Source: G963677445 sp963677445
GTDB taxonomy: Bacteria; Bacteroidota; Ignavibacteria; Ignavibacteriales; Melioribacteraceae
Direction of reading: 5' to 3'
Assembly: GCA_963677445.2 (NCBI GenBank)
Contig: CAXXGF010000030.1
Span: forward strand, 4,197 to 68,196
DNA: 64,000 nucleotides
Shown here: positions 1 to 7,809 of the stretch, in pieces
How positions within the stretch are numbered: the first letter of the stretch is position 1
Layout: each line of letters opens with the position of its first letter
The notes under the pieces: generated by a model
Told to the model about the DNA's origin: nothing
Seen by the model: only the letters and a program-made list of their open reading frames with translations
The model's database searches: none
Program-made: the position numbers and the translations under genes

Positions 1-13
1 TCCTCATATTTTG

Positions 14-448
14 TTATTTATATGATGATTTAATACCTATTTCCCTTGATATGAAGTCCAAAGTAATTCTCCTCATTTTCTCCTCAATCTCAATCTGGAT
101 ATCGGAAAAAAGAGAAAGGAAATACTCATTATACGTCGCGCTGATCTTAGCGGTATTTCCATTTTTATTGGATACATCCAGATGAAATGCTTTTTGTTCT
201 TCCACAGCACAGTAAATTTCCTGTAAATGCAAAGATTTCGGGTCTTTGCGCAGGATAAATCCTCCCGCGGAACCTTTTATGCTTTCAACAATATTTTGTT
301 TTACAAGCATTGATAATATTTTCCGAAGTTTGGAAGCATTTACTCCGGTATAATCTGAAATTTCGCTGCTGCTTTTGGGCCGGGGATAAACCTCCGATAA
401 AAAACAGAGAGCTTTTACCGCATTTGATAGTTTTGTAGACGCTGACAT
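14..448 (-). CDS. Rrf2-family transcriptional regulator
   Basis: A 144-residue DNA-binding repressor-type protein. The N-terminal winged helix-turn-helix runs over about residues 5-75 (KLSNAVKALCFLSE, then SSEISDYTGVNASKLRKIL and the wing GSAGGFILRKDP), which is the usual Rrf2 layout. The three-cysteine Fe-S cluster motif of IscR/NsrR is absent; only two scattered Cys are present (about residues 15 and 80), so it resembles the cluster-free YwnA-like members. It lies divergently from rsmI, and a perfect palindrome sits 14 bp before its start, which suggests that it represses itself. The signal it senses cannot be told from the sequence. Confidence 0.85.
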   Translation of the reverse strand: MSASTKLSNAVKALCFLSEVYPRPKSSSEISDYTGVNASKLRKILSMLVKQNIVESIKGSAGGFILRKDPKSLHLQEIYCAVEEQKAFHLDVSNKNGNTAKISATYNEYFLSLFSDIQIEIEEKMRRITLDFISREIGIKSSYK

Positions 449-461
449 AATTTTTTTTATT

Positions 462-480
462 TGTTACATATAGTGTAACA
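462..480. promoter_or_regulatory. Palindromic operator, probable Rrf2 autoregulatory site
   Basis: TGTTACATATAGTGTAACA is a perfect 7-bp inverted repeat (TGTTACA/TGTAACA) around a 5-bp spacer. It lies 14 bp upstream of the Rrf2-family start codon in the shared divergent region with rsmI. Its size and symmetry suit a dimeric winged-helix repressor. That this protein binds it is inferred from position alone. Confidence 0.6.
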
Positions 481-571
481 TATCTAAAAAATAAAATCAA
501 TAATAATTTTTCTTTTTTCAATTTAACTGGAATCGGGAGAAGTAATAAGATATATTCGGAATAAAAAATAT

Positions 572-1258
572 ATGAAACAAGGCACACTATATATAGTCGC
601 TACTCCGATAGGCAATTTGGGAGATATAACCTACAGAGCTATTGAAACATTAAAAACCGTAAATTTTATTTTGTGTGAAGATACACGCACGAGCTCTGCC
701 CTGCTGAAACATTATGATATTCACACTCCTCTCATTTCCTTTAACGCTCACAGCGAAATAAATAAAAGCGGAATAGCGATTGAAAAAATCCTTTCCGGAG
801 AAGAGGGGGCTTTAATTTCTGACGCGGGAACGCCATGCATTTCAGATCCCGGGGTGCGGCTGGTAAATAAAGCAAGATCAGCAGGGATTAAAGTTACCGG
901 AATTCCAGGCGCGAACGCCGCCATTCTTGCCCTTAGTATTTCGGGACTACCAACTGATTCCTTTATTTTTGACGGTTTTCTGCCACAGAAAAAAGGACGT
1001 CAAAAAAAACTTCTGGAAATAAAAGATGAAAAAAGAACCGTTGTTCTTTATGAATCTGTCTACCGAATTCAAAAACTCCTGAAAGAACTTGCCGATTATA
1101 TGCCGGAAAGAAATATTACCATCTGGCGCGAACTGACAAAAAAGTTCGAGGAATCGTGGAGCGGTACACCTGAAGAAATAATGGAAGATATTGAAGAGAA
1201 ACAGGTAAAAGGAGAATTCGTGGTTCTGATTCCCCCTTCCACCTGGAAAACTGACTAA
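572..1258 (+). CDS. rsmI: 16S rRNA (cytidine-1402-2'-O)-methyltransferase
   Basis: This SAM-dependent enzyme of the tetrapyrrole-methylase fold modifies C1402 in the decoding centre of 16S rRNA. Visible family motifs are YIVATPIGNLGD (residues 7-18), CEDTRTSSALL, the glycine/proline loop LISDAGTPCISDPG (about 87-100) and PGANAAILALSISGLP. At 228 residues it is shorter than the E. coli enzyme (about 286); it lacks that enzyme's C-terminal extension, as is common in this phylum. It stands alone on the plus strand and its last codons overlap the convergent apt gene by 4 bp. The identification is secure. Confidence 0.95.
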   Translation: MKQGTLYIVATPIGNLGDITYRAIETLKTVNFILCEDTRTSSALLKHYDIHTPLISFNAHSEINKSGIAIEKILSGEEGALISDAGTPCISDPGVRLVNKARSAGIKVTGIPGANAAILALSISGLPTDSFIFDGFLPQKKGRQKKLLEIKDEKRTVVLYESVYRIQKLLKELADYMPERNITIWRELTKKFEESWSGTPEEIMEDIEEKQVKGEFVVLIPPSTWKTD

Positions 1259-1767
1259 TATTTTATCAGACTCTGGATATCATAACCCGATAATTTTTTA
1301 CGTCCATTTAAGAATTCAAGTTCAATAAGGAAAGATATGCCCGCTATCACTCCTCCCGATTTTTCAACAAGTTTGCAGGCGGCTTCCATAGTTCCCCCGG
1401 TCGCGAGGAGATCATCATGCAGAAGCACAATGTCGCCTTTATTTATCGCGTCCTTATGTATCTCAATCTGGTCTGTTCCATATTCGAGTTCATAAGATTC
1501 TGAAATCGTCTCTGCCGGTAATTTACCAGGTTTCCTGACAGGAACAAATCCGGCTCCCGCATATATAGCGATTGCAGGACCAAAAATAAAGCCCCTTGAT
1601 TCTATTCCCACCACTTTCGTAATCTTTTTCTCTTTAATAAATTCATTAAACCGGTCAAGCGCTTCCTTCATCGCGCTGTGATCTTTAAGAAGAGTTGTAA
1701 TATCTTTGAAGATGATACCTTCTTTCGGAAATCCGGGGATACTTCTGATATACTTTGCCAGATCCAT
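1255..1767 (-). CDS. apt: Adenine phosphoribosyltransferase
   Basis: Purine salvage enzyme converting adenine and PRPP to AMP. The 170-residue length is typical. The PRPP-binding loop is IVLLHDDLLATGGT (about residues 113-126), where HDD replaces the more usual VDD; the substrate-contacting VRKPGKLP (77-84) and the N-terminal IRSIPGFPKEGIIFKDIT are present. It is the last gene of a leftward run that starts with the MFS transporter, with only 7 bp between it and the PolX gene. It converges on rsmI and overlaps it by 4 bp. Confidence 0.95.
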   Translation of the reverse strand: MDLAKYIRSIPGFPKEGIIFKDITTLLKDHSAMKEALDRFNEFIKEKKITKVVGIESRGFIFGPAIAIYAGAGFVPVRKPGKLPAETISESYELEYGTDQIEIHKDAINKGDIVLLHDDLLATGGTMEAACKLVEKSGGVIAGISFLIELEFLNGRKKLSGYDIQSLIKY

Positions 1768-1774
1768 TATTTAC

Positions 1775-3460
1775 CTAAAATTTTAGTTTTCTGTTTACGC
1801 GACGTTTCAGGAATTTTTTAAAATCCCTGATGCCATAATAATTGATTACTTCATCCATCATTAAACCGGCCTTTCTGCACATCGTAATTCCATAATTAAG
1901 ATCATAAATGGCCTTCTCGGAATGAGCGTCGGGATTTATGGCAATCTTACAGCCTTTCTCTCTCGCGTAATAAATATATTTCCAGTCGAGGTCCATTCGC
2001 AGCGGATTGGTATTCATTTCAATCGCCACATCGTTAGCCACACAGGCGTCGATAACTTTTTTCATATCCACATTATATGCGTCCCTCGATAATAATAACC
2101 GGCCCGAAGGATGTCCAAGGATATCGGTATGAGGGTTTTCCACAGCTTTTATCATTCTTGCTGTCATCTCTTCCCCAGGCATATCAAATCTTGAATGAAC
2201 CGAAGAAATGACAAGATCAAATTCAGTAAGAAACTCTTCCGGATAATCCAGCTCCCCATCAACGAGGATATCACTTTCAATACCGGGAATAATTTTAACA
2301 TCCGCGGTTTTGTTCAGTTCGGTAATCTCCTTAATCTGGTTTTCCACATCCTCTTCGGTCAGCCCGTTAGCGTAAAAAGCTGTCTGGCTGTGGTCAGTAA
2401 TCCCCATATACTGAAAACCGGCTTTGGCGGCCTGCGCGGACATTTCGGCAAGAGAATTGTTGCCATCTGTAGAGTGTGTATGGACATGAAGCAAACCTTT
2501 CATTTTTTTGAAACTCAGATCACTTTCGGTTCTGAGATTTTCCGGAGCTTCAAAATACTCGGCCTCGCGCATTTCAGGAATAACATAGGGAAAATCAAGT
2601 TTTTTAAAGATATCCTTTTCCTTTTTTACCCCATCAATATCACCGGAATACCCCATTTTTTCAAGAAATGCTTTTGAGGCGCTCCGCTCAAAAAGAATCT
2701 TCGGATATCTGTCGGGATCATGGGTTATCAATAGTTTATACCGGGTTCCCCTTGTAATGGTTAATTGTTTATAGTCGGAATCGAATTTATAATATTCTAT
2801 ATCTCTGATAACCCGCTGAAATTCATTTATACAGGGATTAACCTCTTTGGCCATAACAAGTATCTCAATATTATTCACAATATTGGCCCCCCGTCTGAGT
2901 TCACCGACAGGCTCAAAAGAAATAACGCTGGGAAGCTGTTCCAGTATTTCTTTCGCTTCATAATATCTGTTCAGAGCCATATGATAATGTGTCTGTCCCG
3001 TCATTCTTTTTATGCGGTTTATCTCGGCAAGTATCTTCTCCTGCATATGCTGCCCAAAGCCGGGAACTTTGACAATTTTACCATTATTACAAGCTTCTTC
3101 GAGGGATTCAACATCAGTGATTCCAAGCTCATCATAGAGATATTTGATTCTTCGGCCTCCAAGACCTCTCAGCTTTATCAACTCAAAAACTCCGGGAGGA
3201 ACGTCTTTTTTATGTTTGTCAAATTCTTTGACTTTTCCCTGGTTGGTAAGCTGGAAAACTACGGCCCTGATTCCCCGTCCAATACCTCTGACTTTTTTTA
3301 TTGTGCCATCTTTAATGGCAGTTTCCAAATCTCCTCTGAATCTTCTGATGGCATTCGCTCCGTTGCGGTAAGCCAAAACCTTAAATCTGTTGGCTTCTTT
3401 AAATTCCATCAGATCACCCATCTGTTCAAGCGCATCTACTAAATCTTTTTTTAAAGACAT
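1775..3460 (-). CDS. polX: PolX-like protein (degenerate family X polymerase domain plus PHP domain)
   Basis: Full-length (561 residues) bacterial PolX architecture: an N-terminal 8-kDa-like helical domain, helix-hairpin-helix segments (KVRGIGRGIR about 56-65, KLRGLGGRRIK 96-106, KVPGFGQHMQEKI 131-143), palm/thumb, then a C-terminal PHP hydrolase domain from about residue 323. All recognisable PHP metal-binding motifs are kept: HVHTHSTDG, GITDHS, PGIESDI, SVHS, HPSGR, EMNTNPLRMDLD and NPDAHS. The polymerase palm is not normal. The family GS..RR....GDIDhL segment reads GELRRGANIVNNIEIL, putting N197 and E199 where catalytic Asp residues belong, and the third Asp position appears to be K242 (GTRYKLLI). 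The protein may therefore act as a PHP exonuclease or phosphoesterase in repair. It abuts the PAP2-like gene with no gap. Confidence 0.88.
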   Translation of the reverse strand: MSLKKDLVDALEQMGDLMEFKEANRFKVLAYRNGANAIRRFRGDLETAIKDGTIKKVRGIGRGIRAVVFQLTNQGKVKEFDKHKKDVPPGVFELIKLRGLGGRRIKYLYDELGITDVESLEEACNNGKIVKVPGFGQHMQEKILAEINRIKRMTGQTHYHMALNRYYEAKEILEQLPSVISFEPVGELRRGANIVNNIEILVMAKEVNPCINEFQRVIRDIEYYKFDSDYKQLTITRGTRYKLLITHDPDRYPKILFERSASKAFLEKMGYSGDIDGVKKEKDIFKKLDFPYVIPEMREAEYFEAPENLRTESDLSFKKMKGLLHVHTHSTDGNNSLAEMSAQAAKAGFQYMGITDHSQTAFYANGLTEEDVENQIKEITELNKTADVKIIPGIESDILVDGELDYPEEFLTEFDLVISSVHSRFDMPGEEMTARMIKAVENPHTDILGHPSGRLLLSRDAYNVDMKKVIDACVANDVAIEMNTNPLRMDLDWKYIYYAREKGCKIAINPDAHSEKAIYDLNYGITMCRKAGLMMDEVINYYGIRDFKKFLKRRVNRKLKF

Positions 3461-4105
3461 TTATCCCGAAATTTTTGTGATAAAATAAAGTTGTATATAA
3501 GTAGTAAAAAATCCAAACACCGCACCCGCGATAACCTGCATGTAAGTATGTTTTTTAAGAATAATTCGTGACCATCCTATAAGCAATAATAAAAGCGGGT
3601 ACCAGAATGAAATATTTCCTGTAAAATAAAAATAAACTGCTAAAGGAACTGCGGCCGCTATCAAATGAGCGCTTATCTTCCAGTACCGGTTTATTATAAC
3701 CAGCAGCGTGAGAACAACTGCATAAATAAACCACATATAATAAATAATATTGACCGTTTCATAAAAATAAGCAGCAAACCCTGAAAAAAGACTTAATATA
3801 ATCCCCGAAAGGTACGGCCTGACTCTTTCTTCCTTCACCGTCGCATCATCATCGCCAATATAACCCCTTTTCCTCCAGTAAATAAAAATGGCCAATGGGA
3901 GTAATAAACCGGACAAAACAGAGAGCGCAATATTAAAAATCAACTCTCTTTCCGATAAGGAGTTACCATAAGATAAAAAAATAAATAAAAAAGTACAAAA
4001 AACAGGAGGAATAAATATAGTGGAAATAATCCGCGCCACAGTTTTTTTATAGTTTTTGTCTGTTATTTTATCTATTATTTTCTCTCTCATCATCACTATT
4101 TCCAT
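3461..4105 (-). CDS. PAP2-like integral membrane protein
   Basis: A 214-residue polytopic inner-membrane protein with about six hydrophobic segments. The C-terminal half carries a PAP2-superfamily-like pattern, KISAHLIAAAVP followed by GWSRIILKKHTYMQVIAG, the SxxxH-type and SRxxxxxHxxxxV-type blocks in reduced form. A lipid-phosphate phosphatase or structural relative is therefore plausible, though the acid-phosphatase KxxxxxxRP block is only suggested by KEERVRPYLSG. The annotated start overlaps dus by 38 bp; the internal Met at residue 5 or 6 would shorten the overlap. It is translationally packed between dus and polX. Activity and substrate are not established. Confidence 0.6.
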   Translation of the reverse strand: MEIVMMREKIIDKITDKNYKKTVARIISTIFIPPVFCTFLFIFLSYGNSLSERELIFNIALSVLSGLLLPLAIFIYWRKRGYIGDDDATVKEERVRPYLSGIILSLFSGFAAYFYETVNIIYYMWFIYAVVLTLLVIINRYWKISAHLIAAAVPLAVYFYFTGNISFWYPLLLLLIGWSRIILKKHTYMQVIAGAVFGFFTTYIQLYFITKISG

Positions 4106-5075
4106 TTTCGAGTTCTTCCAGAAACTTCATGAGCAATTCCTCAATTGGCGCGTATTCGGTATGTTTCATCAGTTCCGGTTTAAGTTTTGATGAATTGTGC
4201 ATTCCTTTCAGATATCCTGAATAATATTTTCTAAAAGGAATAACAGCGTATTTTTCTTCATCTTTGAATAAAGTTTCATATTTTAAATGACGTAAAGCGG
4301 TTTCAATTCTTTCTCTGATTGTGGGTGGCGGAGGTAATTGCCCATTTTGCATCAGCGTTTTCCCCCTGCTGAAAATCCATGGATTTCCAATAGCTCCCCT
4401 GGCAATCATCACACCGTCGGCTCCTGTCTTATCAAATGCCCGTTTTACATCTTCAGCCTCCATAACTCCGCCATTGAGAATAACCGGAATGGATACATGT
4501 TTTTTTGCCTTTGGAATCCAGCTCCAGTCCGGCTCTCCTGAATGGGCGTCTGCTCTTGTACGGCAATGAATTGTTAATGCCCTGGCGCCCGCGTCCTCAA
4601 TCCGCCTGGCAACATCCTCAATAAAAATACTGTCAGAATCCCAGCCTATTCTCGTTTTAACCGTTACCGGTCTGTCGACTGAATTCACAATCTCCTTTAC
4701 CATTTTTTCCATATATGGAGGGTCCTTAAGCAATCCCGCTCCGGCTCCCCTGCGGGCAACCTTTTTCACCCAGCATCCCGCATTAATGTCAATAATATCG
4801 GGATTTTCAGTTTCTACAATTACCGCTGAGTTTTTCATCGATTCCAGATCGGCCCCGTATATCTGAATACCGACCGGTCTTTCCTCATCACTGATTCTCA
4901 TCTTTTTTTCAGTCTTTTTATTCGACCTTACCAGTCCGTCGGAATTAATAAACTCGGTGTAAACGATATCAGCCCCGAATTCTTTACACAGTTTTCTGAA
5001 AGCCGGTCCGGTTACATCCTCCATCGGAGCAAGAAGCAGCGGTTTCTCAAATTCTATTTTATCTATTTTAAACAT
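4068..5075 (-). CDS. dusB: tRNA-dihydrouridine synthase (DusB type)
   Basis: FMN enzyme reducing uridines in the tRNA D-loop with NADPH. Diagnostic motifs are LLLAPMEDVTGPAFRKLC (13-30), VGIQIYGAD (68-76), DINAGCWVKKVARRGAGAGLL with catalytic Cys101, TVKTRIGWD, LTIHCRTRADAHSGEPDW, PVILNGGV and GVMIARGAIGNPW. The usual GCP is GCW here, a small departure at the catalytic loop. The 335-residue length fits the family. It starts 3 bp after the MFS gene and overlaps the next gene, so it belongs to a tight operon. The assignment to the DusB branch rather than another Dus rests on overall similarity. Confidence 0.92.
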   Translation of the reverse strand: MFKIDKIEFEKPLLLAPMEDVTGPAFRKLCKEFGADIVYTEFINSDGLVRSNKKTEKKMRISDEERPVGIQIYGADLESMKNSAVIVETENPDIIDINAGCWVKKVARRGAGAGLLKDPPYMEKMVKEIVNSVDRPVTVKTRIGWDSDSIFIEDVARRIEDAGARALTIHCRTRADAHSGEPDWSWIPKAKKHVSIPVILNGGVMEAEDVKRAFDKTGADGVMIARGAIGNPWIFSRGKTLMQNGQLPPPPTIRERIETALRHLKYETLFKDEEKYAVIPFRKYYSGYLKGMHNSSKLKPELMKHTEYAPIEELLMKFLEELENGNSDDERENNR

Positions 5076-5078
5076 TTA

Positions 5079-6263
5079 TCAGGTCCTTTGCAATCTTTCC
5101 TTTCTTAAAAAATAATATGATATAAAGAATGTTAAAAGGGTAAAAACCGCTCCTGTAAAAAAAGGGAACTGATACCCGATAAAATTATAGGCTATTCCTC
5201 CCCAGAAAGGCCCCAGAACCCTGGCGAGTGACGCGAGCGATTGATTTAATCCAAGAATCGCTCCCTGCTCTTTTTCAGGTGAATAGCGCGATATCATACT
5301 TAAAACAACCGGCTGCAGAATTCCGGTTCCGAAAGTCATTATTACACTTACAACAGCCAGGCCAAAAAAATTCATACCATAAGGCAGAAGCCCCAGACCT
5401 GTCATCATAAATAGTAAACCGGTAAGCACCAGTTTTCTGTCATCAAATCTTAATGTAATTCGATTAATCATCCCCCCCTGAATGATAGCCGATACAATCC
5501 CCATCAAAGCGAATAAGTAACCTGTCTGCATATCGGTAAGACCATAAACTTTGTATGTCAGGATGGCAAATGTGCCATATATATTCGCGATGGAAAAAAT
5601 GATTATAAAAAATATTATTATCAGCAGTCCCAGAGAAGGATGGGTAAGAATGCTTTTAACATAATTAAAATTAAAAAAGAGAGTTCTTCTGTTCTCTTCG
5701 GCAGATGCCTCTTTTTTTGATTCCGGAAGCATAAAAAACGCGAATATCAACGCGAGAAAAGAAAACACTGAAGCTGCATAACCGGCGACGGAATAACCAT
5801 ATTGCGATAATGCCCCCCCTATAAACGGACCAAAAACAAATCCCAGTCCAAACGCCGCGCCAATTAATCCCATTCCTTTTGATCTCTGTTCTTTTGGCGT
5901 CACATCAGCAATATACGCCTGGGCTACTCCAATGTTGCTCCCTCCGAATCCGGCAATTAATCTTGAGAGAAGCAAAAGAAAAAATGAATCGGAAATACTG
6001 AATACAAGATAGGATATTGATGTAATGAACAGAGTGATCAGAATCAGCGGCCTTCGCCCGATTCTGTCCGAAATTTTTCCAAGCAGCGGATTAAAAAGAA
6101 ATTGTATAAATGAGTAGGCCGCGACAATAATACCAATGCCAAAATCTGAAATATCCAGGTTTTTACTGGCGAAAGTCGGCAAAATGGGTATAAGGATGCC
6201 GAATCCCATCAGATCGATAAATACGGTAATAAAAATTACCGATAACGATGATTTATTTCTCAA
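5079..6263 (-). CDS. MFS drug/H+ antiporter, TetA-like
   Basis: A 394-residue, twelve-helix major facilitator exporter of the inner membrane. It shows the N-terminal VIFITVFIDLMGFGILIPILP, motif A between helices 2 and 3 (GKISDRIGRRPLILI) and the antiporter motif C region in helix 5 (GFVFGPFIGG), preceded by IADVTPKEQRSKGMGLIGAAFG. This is the pattern of the 12-helix TetA/multidrug branch. The acidic residue in helix 1 (FIDLMGFG) is also typical. It heads the leftward run MFS-dus-PAP2-polX-apt. The substrate is unknown, and resistance should not be assumed. Confidence 0.85.
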   Translation of the reverse strand: MRNKSSLSVIFITVFIDLMGFGILIPILPTFASKNLDISDFGIGIIVAAYSFIQFLFNPLLGKISDRIGRRPLILITLFITSISYLVFSISDSFFLLLLSRLIAGFGGSNIGVAQAYIADVTPKEQRSKGMGLIGAAFGLGFVFGPFIGGALSQYGYSVAGYAASVFSFLALIFAFFMLPESKKEASAEENRRTLFFNFNYVKSILTHPSLGLLIIIFFIIIFSIANIYGTFAILTYKVYGLTDMQTGYLFALMGIVSAIIQGGMINRITLRFDDRKLVLTGLLFMMTGLGLLPYGMNFFGLAVVSVIMTFGTGILQPVVLSMISRYSPEKEQGAILGLNQSLASLARVLGPFWGGIAYNFIGYQFPFFTGAVFTLLTFFISYYFLRKERLQRT

Positions 6264-6303
6264 GCCTATTTCCGAATGTTAATCGTTTCACTGAAGCAAA
6301 AAC

Positions 6304-7472
6304 CTACTCAAAAACCACCTTTTCATATTGAAGCTTTTCCGAAAGACCGGTCAAAATTTCAATGGTGTCAAAATAACCTTCTTTCATCAGCTTAATATCC
6401 TTTTCAGTCATAAATTCAGGAAGGCTGCTTATCACATCCTCAACCAGTGGCAAAATAACATATTCACGTCCGTTCACTGTATCTCCTTTAAAAACCCACA
6501 GGGGAATTATTCTTACATCCAGAAGTTTGATATCGCCTGTGTATAAGTTTTTCTGAATATCAAAATATAAGATAACTCCTGTATCAGAATAACGCCATCG
6601 TTGATTGGATATAAAATTGCCAAGAGAATATGCTACAAACCCGGTATCGATATTCGCGGCATCCGAGTTGTAATAATCCACCGGCTGCATTACATGCGGA
6701 TGACTGCCGAGAATAATATCAGCTCCATATGATTGAATTCTTTTTACAATTTTTTTCTGGTAGTAATTTTGGCTCCTTCTGGTATTCATCACCAAAATGA
6801 AGATAAACTATAACAACTTCCGCGTCCCCTTTTCTGGCAATTTCGATATCCCTTCTTATCGAAGCTGTATCTATTCTGGCCAGCATATGCTCCGAACCTT
6901 TCTCAACAGGCATTCCGTTATTGCTGTAAGTATAGCTTAAAATTGAAAATTTCATTCCCTTCAGTTCAATCACTCGCGCGATGTCCCGTTCTTCGGGGTG
7001 AATAAATGTCCCCGATCTTAACATTCCAAGCTGTTCAATCAGCCCGGCAGTTCTTCTGATGCCTTCCGCTCCCATGTCCCTCGAATGATTATTGGCAGTG
7101 ATCTATCATGTCAAATCCCGAAGCGGCAAGATCATCCAAAAACTGATCGGGAGTATTAAAAATGGGAAATCCTGTATATGGATGTTTATCCCCGGCCATC
7201 ACTGTTTCAAGATTGCCAATCATAAAATCAGGATATTCAAGGTATTTTTTTATCATCCGGTAAACAGGTTTAAAATTAAAACTGTCTTTTCCGGCTTTCG
7301 CGTACTTGAATTGAGTGGAATGGCACATTATATCACCGACCATTCCGAATTTTACCACAACAGTTGAATCACTTCGCGCCTGAAGCTGCGGAGAGATCAG
7401 CCTCGCGGGCATTACAAAATTGAGTAATAACGCGGAGACAAAAATTAAAAGAATGATAATAACTTGTTTCAT
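6304..7472 (-). CDS. capA: CapA-family metallophosphoesterase-like protein, interrupted by frameshifts
   Basis: Three adjacent reading frames (7089-7472, 6719-7075, 6304-6795) together rebuild one CapA/PgsA-type exported protein of about 390 residues. Motifs appear in the right order across the frames: N-terminal membrane segment MKQVIIILLIFVSALLLNF, GMVGDIMCHS, GNLETVMAG, ANNHSRDMGAEGIRRT (reached by a one-base shift at about 7090-7100), YLHFGDEYQ and ILGSHPHVMQPVD (reached by a second shift at about 6780). Family members are linked to poly-gamma-glutamate or other capsule export and to envelope phosphoesterase activity. The start is taken at the Met before the hydrophobic segment. Every motif survives, so sequence error is as likely as true inactivation. 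Confidence 0.8.
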
Positions 7473-7496
7473 GTGTAATAAACAGATCAATAATTA

Positions 7497-7590
7497 AAAA
7501 AAAGAAGGAGCCGGCCATAGGATTTGGCAGCCTATTGGTTCCTTCAAAATTTAATTCTGCATCCATGCAGTCTGGCCGGCTTTGAGTGAT
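7497..7590 (-). terminator. Structured 3' region and terminator after the Hc1 gene
   Basis: Read on the minus strand, the 94 bp after the Hc1 stop codon form a closing stem of nine perfect pairs (AGCCGGCCA, 7581-7573, with TGGCCGGCT, 7517-7509). The loop holds two smaller hairpins (CTGCATGGATGCAG and ATAGGCTGCCAAATCCTAT), and the closing stem is followed by TCCTTCTTTTTTT. The end behaves like a rho-independent terminator, but the loop is far larger and more structured than a plain terminator needs, so a small RNA or structured 3' UTR is possible. There is no protein-coding signal. Confidence 0.55.
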
Positions 7591-7592
7591 AA

Positions 7593-7781
7593 TTATCCTT
7601 CTTTCCGTTTGGATTTCAAGTCCTGGATTTCGACTCTCATATCCTGAGCCATGTTTTTTAACTCACTCAGTCCTTTACGAAGCCGTGTACCTGCGGCTGC
7701 TTGTTCCTTGATGTAGAATTTTTCCACATCCGATTCCATGGACTTTAAGAAATCCAGCATCTGTTGGTACTTTTCGCTCAT
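7593..7781 (-). CDS. Histone H1-like protein Hc1
   Basis: A 62-residue, highly charged, probably all-helical protein. The sequence FLKSMESDVEKFYIKEQAAAGTRLRKGLSELKNMAQDMRVEIQDLKSKRK matches the Bacteroidota Hc1-like (PF07432) pattern of EKFY, a K/EQAAAGTRLRKGL block and ELKNMAQ.hR.EIQ. Such proteins are thought to bind DNA non-specifically and help nucleoid packing. It is a single gene between the broken capA and the Fe-S oxidoreductase, followed by a strongly structured terminator. It lacks the long Lys/Ala-rich tail of chlamydial Hc1. Confidence 0.85.
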   Translation of the reverse strand: MSEKYQQMLDFLKSMESDVEKFYIKEQAAAGTRLRKGLSELKNMAQDMRVEIQDLKSKRKEG

Positions 7782-7809
7782 GAAAATCCCCTGATATATT
7801 TATTGGTTG

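Noticed and set aside
7369..7566. A 65-codon frame over the capA start and the Hc1 terminator
   Set aside because: It overlaps the capA signal peptide and the structured terminator; there is no coding evidence.
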